Source: Prorocentrum cordatum
Taxonomy: Eukaryota > Sar > Dinophyceae > Prorocentrales > Prorocentraceae
Length of the DNA stretch: 64,000 nucleotides
Direction of reading: 5' to 3'
NCBI GenBank assembly: GCA_963575745.1
Contig: CAUYUJ010017915.1
Location: forward strand, 325,025-389,024
Shown here in pieces: positions 10,240-20,352 of this stretch. The notes below the pieces were generated by a model, which saw nothing but the letters and a program-made list of their open reading frames with translations, searched no databases and had not been told where the DNA came from. Both the position numbers and the translations under genes were made by a program. Position 1 is the stretch's first letter, and every line of letters begins with the position of its first letter.

Positions 10240-10905
10240 GGACACAATCACCCCACGAGGCGTGTGAGGGGAGCGCCGAAATTGAGCGGGGCGCCATGCG
10301 GACCCAGCCACTGAAGCCTTGTGGCGCTCCCCATGCTGCCGCGAAGCGTGTGAGGAGTGTGCCGAAATGGGACGATGCACCATTCGGGCCACTGGGGCAT
10401 TCGATGGGGCTTCCTCTGAGGCCATGAAGCGTGTGAGGGGTGTGCCGAAACAGGGCTGGGCATCATGCGAACGCAGGCGCTGGTGCCTTGAGTGGCGCTC
10501 CCTATGGGGCCACGAAGCAGGTGAGGGGCGTGCCGAACTGGGCGAGTCACCATATGGACCCTGTCACTGGTGCCTTCTGTGGAGCCCCCTGTGGGACCAC
10601 GAATCGCGTAAGAGGTGCGCCGGCACAGGGCGAGTCACCATGCGGGCCTTGCCTCTTGGGCCTTCGGTTGAGTTCCTTACGCGGTAGCGTGCAAGGAATG
10701 CGCCAGACGAGGTTTGGGTGGCGCCACGAGGCCGCAGCCACTGGAACCGTCAGAGTAGGTCCATACGGGGCCACGAGGCGTTGAGGGGGTGTACCAGAAG
10801 GGGCCCGAGTCGCCATGCGTGCGCAGCCACCGGGGCCTTCGTTGGATCCCGATGGGGCCGCGAAGCGTGTGAGGGGCGTGCCGGAACGGGTATTCGCAAT
10901 GCAGA
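10240..10905 (-). repeat. degenerate satellite array, about 86-bp unit
   Basis: Recurring GCGAAGCGTGTGAGGGG.GTGCCGAA at about 10,341, 10,425, 10,512, 10,598 and 10,859. In reverse complement this is the unit of the array at 60.36-61.81 kb. Confidence 0.7.
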
Positions 10906-10918
10906 GCAAGGATGATGG

Positions 10919-10987
<69 letters not shown>

Positions 10988-11262
10988 CGATGACGATGAC
11001 GATGACGATCATGAGCAGGAGGAGGAGGAGGAGGAGGATGAGGTATGAGGGGTGATGGATGAGGGATGCTGATGATGATGATGATGATGAGGAGGAGGAG
11101 GAGGAGGAGGAGGAGGAGGAGGAGGAGGAGTAGGAGGAGGAAGAGGGGGAGGAGGAGGACAAGAAGGAGGAGGAGGAGGAGGAGGAGGTGGAGAGGGAGG
11201 GAGACGGGGAGGTGGAGGGGGGGGGAGGAGGAAGGAAGCAAGGAGGGAGGAGGAAGGAGACG
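10906..11262. repeat. (GAT)n followed by (GGA)n microsatellites
   Basis: (GAT)n at 10,912-11,010, a short GGA run, then GAT and GGA again to 11,262. The order array-GAT-GGA is the mirror image of CTC-ATC-array at 59.98-61.8 kb. Confidence 0.9.
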
Positions 11263-11269
11263 CGCGGCG

Positions 11270-11480
11270 CTGCGGATTCACAACAAGGATTCCACTCGCA
11301 GGAGCGTTAGGCAAAAACGCGACGGCCACTTGCTGTACGTGTTCGGCCTCTCAGGTCGTTTCCTGGCCCTGGGACCGTCCAAAGGGTGCTCAGGATGAGA
11401 AGCCAGTTCTGGGGAAACGGTCGAGATCCCTTGAGGCCCGTGTCACGAACAAGATGCGACGTCGGATGAGAGCGTACAGT
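11270..11480. mobile_element. family F relic, copy 4
   Basis: GTTCGGCCTCTCAGG, GATGAGAAGCCAGTTC and ACGAACAAGATGCGACGTCG appear in family F order; the ends are lost. Confidence 0.35.
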
Positions 11481-11985
11481 GGGGGGGCGCATCAAGAAAC
11501 CATATGGTTTTCGTTGGGGTATCCTGGGTTTCTTCGCTCCGCGCGCTGCGCGGTGACTTCCCGCAGCCGTTGAAGAAGCTGCTGCGTTCAGGGTGCTCCA
11601 GTTTCCCCTCAGGTGTACCTTGCGCGCGGGTTTTCAGGGTTGGGTTTCTTGCGAGGGTTTCTTGCGGCCGCGCCCGCACTGTACGGGAGGGGGGGGGGCT
11701 TCTGAAAAGGCGGGGGGGCTTCCTGGAAGGGGCCCCCGACTTCTGAGGAGCCCTTTGAACCAGAGGCCTCGGGCTGCCTCGGGGCCTCCTGGAAAAGGGC
11801 TCCCGTCCTGTGCGAAGCACTGGGCAGTCAGTTGTGCGGAGGTGGAAGCCCCGCTCACCCGCCCTCATGCGCATGACACCGCCCGCCTTGAGGCCGCGGC
11901 ATCTGTCTGCGAGCGTGGCTCACCTGGAAGGCCTGGCAGCGCTCCGAGCCCGCACAGCGGAGAAGGAAACGCGGCAGCAGGCTGC
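11481..11985. other. unassigned DNA
   Basis: No gene supported. 11,690-11,760 has short CTTCTGA / GAAGG fold-back sequence. Confidence 0.5.
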
Positions 11986-12412
11986 GAGGGGAGGAGGAGG
12001 AGGAGGAGGAGGAGGAGGAGGAGGAGGAGGAGGACCAGGAGGAGGTGGAGGAGGACGAGGAGAAGGAGGAGGAGGAGGAGGAGGAGGGAGGAAGAGAGGA
12101 GGAGGAGGCGAGGAGGAGGAGGAGGAGGAGAGCGGAGGAAGGAGGAGGAGGAGGGAGAGGAGGAGGAGGAGGAGGAGGAGAGGAGGACAAGGAGGAGTGA
12201 GGAGAAGGAGGAGGAGGAGGAGGAAAGAGGAGGGAGGAGAGGAGGGAGGAGGAGGAGAGGAGGAGGAGAGGAGGAGGAGGAGGAGGAGGAGGAGGAGGAG
12301 GAGGGAGGAGGAGAGGAGGAGGAGGAGGAGGAGGAGGAGGAGGAGGAGAGGAGGAGGGGGAGTTGGAGGAGGAGAAGGAGGAGGAGGAGGAGGAGGAGGA
12401 GGAGGAGAAGGG
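11986..12412. repeat. (GGA)n microsatellite, about 425 bp
   Basis: Nearly pure GGA with AAGGA and GGAGAGG interruptions; purine on the plus strand. Confidence 0.95.
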
Positions 12413-12745
12413 GGGGTCCTGGAGGAACTGGCTGGGCCAACGGTGGCCACATCAAGAGGCGCAGCACCCTTGCCTTCCCGAGACGGCCGCCCCACCCCCC
12501 CCCAGCCCGGGGCAGCCGAGAGGCTCGCCACTCCCAGCTCCAAGGGAGACCCAGGGCCCCAGGAGACTTCCGTCCCTGTCCACACCGCGGCGCCGCCTGC
12601 CCAATAACAGGCGGCGTGCGCGCCTCTCGCTGGCTCAGTCCGGGCCCTCGCTGGAGGGCGCTCTCGCTCCTTACTTTCAGTCCAGGAGGACGAGGGATGA
12701 GGAAAGGAGGGAAAAAAGGGGGCAGAGAGCAGGAATGAGCTGGAA
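12413..12745. other. unassigned GC-rich DNA
   Basis: No gene, repeat or motif recognised in this stretch. Confidence 0.5.
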
Positions 12746-12980
12746 TATTCCAAACCCCTTATTAATCGTCCCCCGGGTCTGGTTTTATAAGGCGCTTTTT
12801 TTATCTGGGGGTCCGGCTTATTAGGGCGCTTTCTTTGGATTGGAGCTCAGGGGGTCCGCTTTATCAAGGCGCCCCGTCGAAGAGGGGGGTCCAGAAAATT
12901 AGGTCGGTCGCATTTGGAGGGGGGTCTGTTTTTTTTTTTGGGGGGGGGGGAGGGGGGCGATTCATAAGGGATTTGGGGTA
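12746..12980. mobile_element. MITE family B, copy 2
   Basis: TATTCCAAACCCCTTATTAA at left and TTCATAAGGGATTTGGGGTA at right form inverted ends. The interior is as in copy 1, lengthened by poly-T/G runs. Confidence 0.75.
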
Positions 12981-13470
12981 CCGGGGGAGGCCGGCGCGCC
13001 GCGGGTTGTGAGCCATCCCCCGCCACCCCACCCCGCGTGCGCCGCCAGAGGCGGGAGCCGCCCGGGTGGCCCGGACGCCCCTCCCGGCCAGCCCGGCGCC
13101 GCACGGGGACCCGGCGCCGCCGAGCGCGCGCGCGCGCCCAGACGCCGTGGTGACCGCACCGCGTGGCGAGTCAGTCCCAGACCTGCTCGGCGCCGTGGAG
13201 AACTCACTCGGCGGTTGTCGGCCTCCAGGGGTTCTCGGCGGGCCCTGGGACCGTCAACAGAGCGGCTCGGGAGACGAGAAGCTGGACCCGGGGGGAAAGG
13301 GTTGGGACGTCCAGAGGCCCCGCACCGAACAAGAGTGAAGACATCGCACGCTTGGCTTCCAGGCCTCCCTAAGGGGATCCGAGCCGATAGGGTCGGAGGA
13401 TCGCTTCGGGTTCACCGCACGGTTTCGCGACTCGGGCCGTTCTTCGAGGACGTCTCGGGCCATTGGGCTG
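12981..13470. other. unassigned GC-rich DNA with a family F relic
   Basis: 13,215-13,345 contains GTCGGCCTCCAGGGG, GGGACCGTCAACAGAG and CACCGAACAAGAGTGA in family F order; no clear ends. The remainder is unassigned. Confidence 0.35.
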
Positions 13471-13637
13471 AAGTCGGGCGTGTCCCTGTACAGGGGGAAT
13501 ATTCCCAAATAGTAAAAAAACAGTCAGGGGATGTTTTTCTTGTTTTCTCTACTACCCTTGGCCCTTTGGGGGCATTTTTTTGGAGCACCTTTTATTTTTC
13601 CTCGAACATTGGCCTGTAGGGGGACAGGCCCGACCTA
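13471..13637. mobile_element. MITE family A, copy 1
   Basis: AAGTCGGGCGTGTCCCTGTA at left faces CCTGTAGGGGGACAGGCCCGACCT at right (13,613-13,637). The subterminal motif GAATATTCCCAAATAGT is shared with other copies. 167 bp, no coding capacity. Confidence 0.75.
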
Positions 13638-14004
13638 ACACTGGGCCGCCGGGGTCCCAGCACCGTGCGGTGACGCCACCGGCGCTGTGAGGCCGCTGCG
13701 GCTGCCGAGGCCGCCGCGCGGCGCGCCACCACGCGGCCTCGGGGGGAGGGGGGGGCCTGGAGGGGGCGGAGCGCGCGCGCGCGCGCCCTGCTCGCCTCCC
13801 CTCTGCCTCCGCTCCCGCGCGCCTCCGCCTTGGCACCGCTCGGGCGTGTGCATCTGTCCCCCGGCGAGGACCCTCGAGGAGCCTCCTGGATCTTCGTGGC
13901 CAGAAAAAGCACGCGCGAAGCCGAGACATGCCCGGGGAAGGGTTCGTCCGAGCGACGGCAAGCCGTGCCTCCGCGCCTCCTCCGCCGCCGGCGTCGGTGT
14001 CGGC

Positions 14005-14038
<34 letters not shown>

Positions 14039-14190
14039 GCGGGGTCGCCGGGGCAAGCAGCGGCTGCCGCGCCCTGGCCGCCGCGCCCTGGCAGCCGCTG
14101 CTGCGGCGCGGCCCCGCGCCACCGCCGCAGGACCCCGACGTCCCGGGACCATCTTGGCTCTGATACGCCCGTGCTGAAGCACAACACGTG
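13638..14190. repeat. GC-rich DNA with CGTCGC microsatellite
   Basis: (GTCGCC)n at 13,990-14,042 within GC-rich DNA; no gene supported. Confidence 0.6.
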
Positions 14191-14870
14191 CCTCCCTTTC
14201 CTCCTCCTCTCCTCTTTCTCCACCCACTCCTCCTCCTGGGTCGAACGCGCCCTTATCTGATCCTACTCCTCCGCCGCCTCCTCCTCCGCCTCCGCCTCCT
14301 CCTCCTCCTCCGCCTCCTCCTCCTCCGCCTCCTCCTCCTCCTCCGCCTTCTCCTCGTCCTCATCCTCCTCCGCCTCCCCCTCTTCATCCTTCTCCTCCTC
14401 TTCATCCTCCTCCTTCTCCTCCTCCTCCTCCTCCTCCTCCTCCCTTTCCTCCTCTTCCCTCCGGCGCTGGCACGGAGAACCCTTGGCCAGAGCAGGGCGT
14501 GACTGCAGCTGCTGGAGGCTCAGGCCGCTGCGGCAGCGTCGCCCGAGGCGGGGCCGCGCGAGGGTCCAGAGAGCCACTTCCTGGGGCCTGAGCCTCGAGC
14601 GCAGAGAGGGGGGCGTCGATGGCCCCCCTCTCCACCTTCTCTTCCTCCTCCTCTCCTTCCTCCTGCTCCTCCTCCTCCTCCTCCTCCTCCTCCTCCTCCT
14701 CCCTTTCCTCCTCTTCCCCTCCTTCTCCTTCTCCTCCTCCTCCCTTTCACCTCCTCCTCCTCCTCCCGTTCGTCCTTCCCTTCCTCCTCCTCCTCCTCCT
14801 CCTCCTTTTCTTCCTCCCCCTCCGTTTCCTTGGCCTCCCTTGGCCTCCTCCTCCTGGTCTTCCTGGTCTT
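14191..14870. repeat. two (TCC)n pyrimidine tracts
   Basis: 14,191-14,462 and 14,635-14,870, separated by unassigned sequence. Confidence 0.9.
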
Positions 14871-15546
14871 TCTGCAAAGACATGAACACTACTCTCCTCT
14901 CTCCCCCCTGAAGATGGCCTGGAGTGGCCCATCCTCCTCAGTGCAGGTTTTTATCACACAGGATGTCATGCTTCAGTATGTCATATGTGCTTTCCACCGG
15001 ATCGCTCTCGTTGTCTCAAAACCTCAACGGTGCTGCCGCCGCAGCGTGGGCCTTGTTTAGGATCGACGCTTTGTTTCCGTCGTTCTACGTGGCACCCTCG
15101 CCCAATCGTGAGTCACCATTCTTTGGATCCCAGTCTTTCCCCATCGTTGTCGTCCCGCTCCTTTCCCCTCCTCCGTCTTCCCACGGGTCGTTGTCGTCCT
15201 TCTCCTTTCCCCTCCTCCGTCTTCCCATGGTCCTGCTGCCCCCCCGCTCCTTCACTCCAGCTCCTGCTGCTGCGGCCTGTCCTCGTCCTCTTCGCTCCCG
15301 CTGGGGAGGGGGGTCGGCTGCGCGGCTCCCCGAGAAGTCGTGCTCGTGCAGCGCTTCCTCGCTCCGCTCCCTCGCTCTCCGCTTCCATCGTCCCCCTCTT
15401 CCCTCCCCTCCCCCCCCTCCCCAGATCGTTGGCAACTCCTCCCCCCCTCTCTTCTGCCCTCCCCCCCTCCCCTCCCCTCCTTCCCTCCTTCACCTTCCCT
15501 TCTTCCCTCCCCTCCTGCCCCCTCCTCCCCCCTCCCCCTCGGTTGC
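14871..15546. other. unassigned, pyrimidine-rich
   Basis: 15,130-15,240 has three degenerate copies of a CCCCTCCTCCGTCTTCCCA unit; 15,380-15,540 is C/T-rich. No gene supported. Confidence 0.5.
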
Positions 15547-15905
15547 GATCGATAGCGAGCGATCGGCACTCCAAATCGGTCACGACCTGTCGCTGCCGAT
15601 TCCAGAATCGGCCGCGACAGGTCGCGAGCAATCGCGATCTGTCGGTCGCGACCGACTTGCTTCAAAAGTGGTCGCGACCGATGCCGCATTCTGCACCAAG
15701 ATCGGCAGCGACCGATCTCGTCGATCGCGACCTGAAAAATCGGGTACGGTAAGTTCGTGCGGCGTTGGCGTGCCAGCGACGCTGGCGAAGGCGTTCAAGG
15801 TTAAATTCTGCGACGCGGAAGCACCGATGGGCACGGTAATGCAATTGGACAAGATTGAATTGAACCTTGAACGATCGAGGTCGCGATCAATTCAAGGTTG
15901 AACGA
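15547..15905. repeat. GATCG/CGACC fold-back-rich block
   Basis: Many facing copies of GGTCGCGACC, CGATCGC and ATCGGCAGCGACCGAT across 15,547-15,745. 15,848-15,905 is an inverted pair of TTCAACCTTGAACGATCGA-like sequence. Confidence 0.5.
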
Positions 15906-15965
15906 TCGACGCGGTGTCAAGAACCTTTGCGCGCGCCGACGCCTCGCGAACCTATTGTATCTAAG

Positions 15966-16083
15966 GATCCGGTCCGGTGTTTTAAGGCGCCTTTTTTGTA
16001 ACTGGGGGGGGGGGTCCAATCTATTAGGGCACTTTCTTTGGATTGGAGCTTAGGGGGTCTGGTTTATCAAGGCGCCCCGTCGA
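15966..16083. mobile_element. MITE family B, copy 3 (both ends lost)
   Basis: Carries the B interior: AAGGCGCCTTTTTTGTAACTG, CTTTCTTTGGATTGGAGCTT and ATCAAGGCGCCCCGTCGA, but neither terminal repeat. Confidence 0.6.
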
Positions 16084-16150
16084 GCTCTCTCGCCCCGGCT
16101 CCGCTCCAGGCGCCGCTCCTTCCAGAGGCTCGCTTTTTTCGTCCTCAGCC
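16084..16150. repeat. left copy of a 65-bp direct repeat flanking element A2
   Basis: CTCTCGCC..GGCTCCGCTCC, GCCGCT.CTTCCAGAGGCTCGCT and CTCAGCC recur at about 16,328-16,402 on the far side of the element at 16,151-16,304. Confidence 0.5.
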
Positions 16151-16304
16151 TTAGGTCGGGCGTGTCCTCCTACAGGGGGATTTTGGAGGAAAAGTAAAAA
16201 ACGACAAATGTGCCGAACTGGTCACAAATAGTCAGACCATCGTCCCCAGGCTATGCCTGGACTGCTCTGGAATACTCCCCCTGTAGAGGGACGGGCCCGA
16301 CTGA
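16151..16304. mobile_element. MITE family A, copy 2
   Basis: TTAGGTCGGGCGTGTCCTCC at left faces CTGTAGAGGGACGGGCCCGA at right; AATACTCCCC and AAATAGTC subterminal motifs as in the family. 154 bp. Confidence 0.75.
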
Positions 16305-16327
16305 AACCGTTGCCGCCGCTCGCTCCG

Positions 16328-16720
16328 CCTGCTCTCGCCGCGGCTCCGCTCCCGCGCCGCTGCTTCCAGAGGCTCGCTCTCTTCTTCCTCGGCCCCTGCC
16401 TTTTGGGTTGGCTTTTTCATGCTTTTGTTTGCTCCCAGAGGCTCGTTTATTTGGGGCTTCCAGGGGCTCGCTTGTTAGGCTTGTTTTTTCACCCCCTGGC
16501 TTTTTGTTGGCTTCCAGGGGCTCGCTTTTTTCACCTTTTTTGCTCGTCCTCGCCTCGCCCCTCTTTGCTCCCAGAGGCTCGTTTTTTCGTTGGCTTCCAG
16601 GGGCTCGCTTGTTGCGCTTGGTTTCAGCCCCTGGCTTTTTGTTGGCTTCCAGAGGCTCGCTGTTTCGCTTTTTCTGCTCGTCCTCGCCTCGCCCGGGGCC
16701 TCCGTGCCACGCGCGCCCGC
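16328..16720. repeat. degenerate tandem repeat of GGCTTCCAGAGGCTCGCTT
   Basis: The motif recurs with spacings of about 24-60 bp. A longer unit of about 130 bp is suggested by CTCGTCCTCGCCTCGCCC at about 16,545 and 16,675. Confidence 0.5.
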
Positions 16721-16810
16721 AGGCCCGCTGCCGCCGCTCCTCCCGGGGCTGGGCCCCCCCCCCCGCGGCCCCACGGCCCGCGCGCTGCACCAGCCAGGGA
16801 CTGACTTGCC

Positions 16811-17195
16811 TTCAGCCGGGCCCGGTCCTCTGCAGGGGGAGTATTCAAGAGTAGTCCAGACCGTAGCGGGCCCTGGAAACGACATGGCCGCTTTTGTTAC
16901 CGGTTCCGTTTTGCCGTTTTTGTTGCTGGTTCCGACGCCGTTTTTTGACCGGTTCTGTCGCCGTTTTTTGACCGGTTCCGGCTCCGGTTCCAATCCTGGA
17001 GCCGTTTTTTTTGCCGTTTCCGGTCGCCGTTTTTTTGCCGTTTCCATTTTCAAGGGACATTTTTTTGGAAACGGTGAAAACGGCCCTGCCGTTTCCGGGG
17101 CCCACAAAGGTCCAGACACATCGTCTGGGGACGATTTTTGGATTATTTGTGACCATTCTATGCATTTGTTGTTCGACTATGATTGATGTTTCCTC
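16811..17195 (-). mobile_element. MITE family A, copy 3, split by a nested element
   Basis: TTCAGCCGGGCCCGGTCCTC starts at 16,811, followed by GTATTCAAGAGTAGTCCAGA. After an interruption (16,868-17,103) the sequence resumes with CTGGGGACGATTTTTGG and TATTTGTGACCA, which is the reverse complement of the interior of copy 2. The far terminus is not clear. Confidence 0.6.
16868..17103. mobile_element. fold-back element T nested in family A copy 3
   Basis: GGGCCCTGGAAACG at left and CGTTTCCGGGGCCC at right are inverted with one mismatch. The inside is tandem GACCGGTTC and GCCGTTTTTTG units. It interrupts sequence that is continuous in family A copy 2. Confidence 0.65.
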
Positions 17196-17869
17196 CAAAG
17201 AGACTTGCCTCGCCGAGCCCCCGGCCCCTGCGCTGCGCCCTCCCGCCCCCCCCCCCTACCCCCCGAGGCGCACCGCCGCGCGCATCCCAGGCCAGCACTG
17301 CGGTGCATCGCCCGGCAGGGTGACCGCGCACTGCACCCCCAAAGCTCGCTCGCTGCCGCGACGGGCCCTGGCTGCCACTCCCGCCGAGGCACCACGCCGC
17401 TGCCCTGCGCCATCCCAGAGCTCGCTGTCGCCGCAAATCTCGCCTGGCCCTCTGCCCGCTGTCTGCGCCCCCCACCTGCGTAGCCTCGTGCCGCTTGCCA
17501 GGTGCGCTGCGCTCTGATGGACTCTGAGGTCCTGGCTTTTCACTTTTTTCGAGCCGGGCGTTGTCGCCTTTATTCGGGCCCTGGGACCCTCACAGATCGA
17601 TCTGGTTCGAAGCATGACGCAGGACGATGGGGTCTAGAGCTCATGGCGTGATTTTCTACGACGTTGCACTTTTTCCCTACGTCGGACCTCAGGGGGTGCC
17701 TCCGCCGAGGGAACCCGTGGAGCAGGTGTTCTGTGGAGCCCACGCTCCTGCATCGTGCGCCCTGCTCCAGGGGCTGTCTCTTGCGAGGTCGCGCCGCCCT
17801 CGCGCGAGGCGCCCCGGTGGGACGCCCCGCCCCGCCATAAGTTGATATCCAGTCCTGCTTGACGGTGCA
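17196..17869. other. unassigned DNA upstream of the permease
   Basis: 17,574-17,625 (GGGCCCTGGGACCCT, CACAGATC, GGTTCGAAG) resembles 54,930-54,975, so it is a two-copy repeat. No promoter motif was recognised. Confidence 0.4.
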
Positions 17870-20352
17870 ATGGCGCACTGGGATCCCTTCCGGACGAAGC
17901 CCCTGAAGCGCATCAGCTCGGAGCGCAAGGGTCTCGCAGGGCCTCGTGCCGCCGGCCCGGCGTCGCTCGACGACCTCGACGACGCGCAGACGCCGGTGAT
18001 GGCCAGAACCCTCAGCGCCGAGCTCAACACGACCTGGTCACGGAACGTGACCAGCGCGTCCGAGAAGATGGAGATTTGGTGCGCTTGAATGTAGGGCAGC
18101 ACCAGTCGGGGGCAAGGATAGGGGGGGATAGGGATAGGGGGGCGTACAGTGACCCCCCATCTCCCGTTGACCGCCGATAGGGGGCCGACAGCCCCGCCCC
18201 GCCCAGGAACGTGGGGATTCGCTATCGGGGGCCTATCGCCGATCTATCGGCGATGTATCGCCGATTCCAGGTCGCTGTTTCCCCCCCTATGCCTATCACC
18301 CCTTGTCGTTGCCCCTCAACTAAGTAGTAGGATAAGTAATCGCATCATGCTTTGCCCTTGTTGGACGGGCGTGCTTTCGCTCGCAAGCTTGGCGCTGGCT
18401 GTTTTGATTGTGTCTGCAACCTGCCCAGCAGTAATCGCTGTCGATTTCGGGCAGCATCTGCTGCTTGGCATAACCCCCGACGGTATTGTACCAACTTCTG
18501 GGGTGTCCAGGACAAGACGTTGAGCATCTGGGATCTGATCGGGTTCGAGATCGGGAGCATCATCGGGCCAGGCATATTCGTGACCACGGGGCTGGCCGCA
18601 AAGGACCACGCAGGGCCCGCGATCGCCCTGTCTTTCATATGCGCAGCTGGTCTCTGTGTCTGCGCAGGGCTGGTTTACTGTGAGTTCGGAGCACGCATAC
18701 CTTCGGCCGGTGGTGCGTACGCGTACGCGTACAACACCCTCGGAGAATTGCCCGCTTTTGTGGTTGCTGCTCTGATGTCCCTTCAATATTTCGGGGTTGC
18801 ATCGGGCGGCTGCAGGGCAGCGGCCAACTACATTGTTCATTTCTTCGAGTCGGTCGGACTACCTTTGCCTGGCGTTTTCCTGGATGTGCAAATCTCTCCT
18901 GCGATCAACATCAGCTTGTTGGCCCCCCTCCAGTCAATATGGTTGACCATGGTGATCTTGAGGGGCACCAATATGTCGACAGCGTTTGGGAACACCGTGG
19001 CAACGGCTAATGTCATAATGATCACTATCTGGGAGGCTTTGTCCTCGGTCACCGCCCCCCTTCCCTCGAAGTGACGAACATATCGTTCATGCTTAGCTTA
19101 GGGTGGCGGAGGACAGAAAAGCCTTGGTCTTCGCAGCCTGGTGGCCCCGCTTGGTGGCCCAGCGAATTTTCATTGTTGTGGGTCTCATGCACTCCGACAC
19201 AAGTAATTGGACTGACGACTTCTGCCCCAATGGTGCTTCCGGCGTGCTGTCAGGCAGGCCTGTGATGTAGAGGAGGAGGCGGGGAGGCGGGGAGGAGGAG
19301 GAGGAGGAGGAGGAGGAGGAGGAGGAGGAGGAGGAGGAGGAGGAGGAGGAGGAGTGGAGGAGGGAAGGAGGTGGTGCTTGGTGTTGTCAGGCGCGTCTGT
19401 GATTTTCTACGCATTCAACGGGTTCGACGCCGTGGGAACGTTGGCAGAGGAGATTCCGAACCCAGAGAAGCTAGTTCCCAGGGGCTTATTGGGAGCATTG
19501 GCGATCGTCACGGTTGCCTACATTGGTATCGGCTTCGCCTTGACTGGAATGGTGAAGTACAGCGAGCTTGACGATGTGGCTCCTTTCGCTCACGCGTTCG
19601 TGGTGAAGAAGGTCGCCTGGGCATTCTACATGATCACTTTTTCAGCAGTGCTCAACTGTTGGGCCAGCTCCTTCGCATCCATAATGGCACAGCCCCGCTT
19701 GCTATATGCCGTTGCAAAGGACGGGCTCATCCCAGAATTGTTCAAGAAGCTTGACCCTGTCACCAAGACGCCGATCAAGGGAACTATCATCGTTGGTGGA
19801 CTCACTGCATTCTGCTCAGGATTCCTGGACTTCTCCACTCTCTCTATGACAGTATCGTTCGGGATTCTGTTTGTGTACGTCTTCGTTGGTGTGGGGCTGC
19901 TACGAATTCGGTACGCAAGCTTGCTTAAGGCAAATCCAGCGGATGAGGCCAAGTTCAGTTTTGCATTGCCTGCGTACACGATCAGCATGTTCTTCGGCTC
20001 GCTGGCATATCATCAGGGATATGCCATGGTTGCGTGGGTATGCGGAGCTATCGTGGCCGTGACCTTTGGGTTGTTCGTCCTCATTTGGATGCGGCACGGC
20101 GACGGTGACAAGAGCGGAGCCCAGTTCCTGTGTCCATGCATACCTTTCGTGCCATTGATATCGATCGCCGCCAATACGCATGTGGCATTGTCGCTTGGTC
20201 TCCCGCCACTGGTCAACGTTGTCGTGTACGTGCTGCTGTGCTCTCTGCTGTACATCTCGTACGGCTCCTCGCACTCCAAGCTGGCGACGAGGCAGCGGAG
20301 GGGACTGCGCGCGCCCCTGAACGGCAATGGGGAGAGCGGCAGGGCAGAGTGA
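17870..20352 (+). CDS. CAT-type amino-acid permease, APC superfamily (4 exons)
   Basis: Proposed exons are 17870-17995, 18511-19047, 19163-19253 and 19391-20352 (TGA), phase-consistent, about 571 residues. This is a multi-pass membrane transporter of the amino acid/polyamine/organocation superfamily, closest in pattern to cationic amino-acid transporters (CAT/YfnA type), which have 12-14 helices. Seen: a short basic N-terminus with FRTKPLKR; KTLSIWDLIG then GPGIFVTTG at helix 1 (the family's GSGIF substrate loop); GGAYAYAYNTLGELPAF at helix 3; DTSNW before helix 6; GFDAVGTLAEEIPNP at helix 6; QPRLLYAVAKDGLIPELF after helix 8; and the C-terminal CPCIPFVPLISIAANTHVAL block. The ATG at 17870 was chosen because its 42 codons match the family's N-terminus and end in phase at a GT donor. 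The exon 2/3 junction is the least certain; the chosen one keeps family length. Substrate cannot be told from sequence. Function is confident, exon borders moderately so. Confidence 0.85.
17996..18510 (+). other. permease intron 1 (GT-AG, 515 nt)
   Basis: The donor GTGATG follows codon 42, and the acceptor CCAG at 18507-18510 is followed by G (GACAAG). Both sides are in phase 0. The intron carries a 218-bp fold-back element (18104-18321). Confidence 0.6.
18104..18321. mobile_element. fold-back element V inside permease intron 1
   Basis: The left end AGTCGGGGGCAAGGATAGGG and the right end ending CCCCTTGTCGTTGCCCCTCAACT are imperfect inverted repeats about 35 bp long, including GATAGG.ATAGGGGGG. 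The interior holds further short palindromes (ATCGCCGAT / ATCGGCGAT near 18236-18266). No coding capacity. It is a non-autonomous TIR element by structure; only one copy was found here. Confidence 0.5.
19048..19162 (+). other. permease intron 2 (115 nt, borders uncertain)
   Basis: The proposed donor is GTCACC at 19048 and the acceptor CCCAG ends at 19162, phase 0 on both sides. This choice restores the normal spacing between ANVIMITI and FIVVG. Alternatives exist: a GC donor at 19036, or acceptors at 19111 and 19116. A second in-frame stretch reading KALVFA (19118-19135) resembles the family consensus just before FIVVG and may mean the true exon differs. Confidence 0.4.
19254..19390 (+). other. 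permease intron 3, GC-AG, filled by a GGA microsatellite
   Basis: The exon ends GTG CTG TCA G at 19253, the donor is GC, and the acceptor TTGTCAG ends at 19390 followed by GCGCG. About 85 of the 137 nt are (GGA)n. The 12 bases around the donor (GTGCTGTCAGGC) are repeated at the acceptor as GTGTTGTCAGGC, so either repeat gives the same residues VLSG. GC donors, AG|G acceptors and repeated borders fit dinoflagellate introns. Confidence 0.65.

Noticed and set aside
11593-12738. 381-codon plus-strand open frame across the GGA tract
   Set aside because: The middle is pure microsatellite coding and the flanks have no recognisable domain or splice support.
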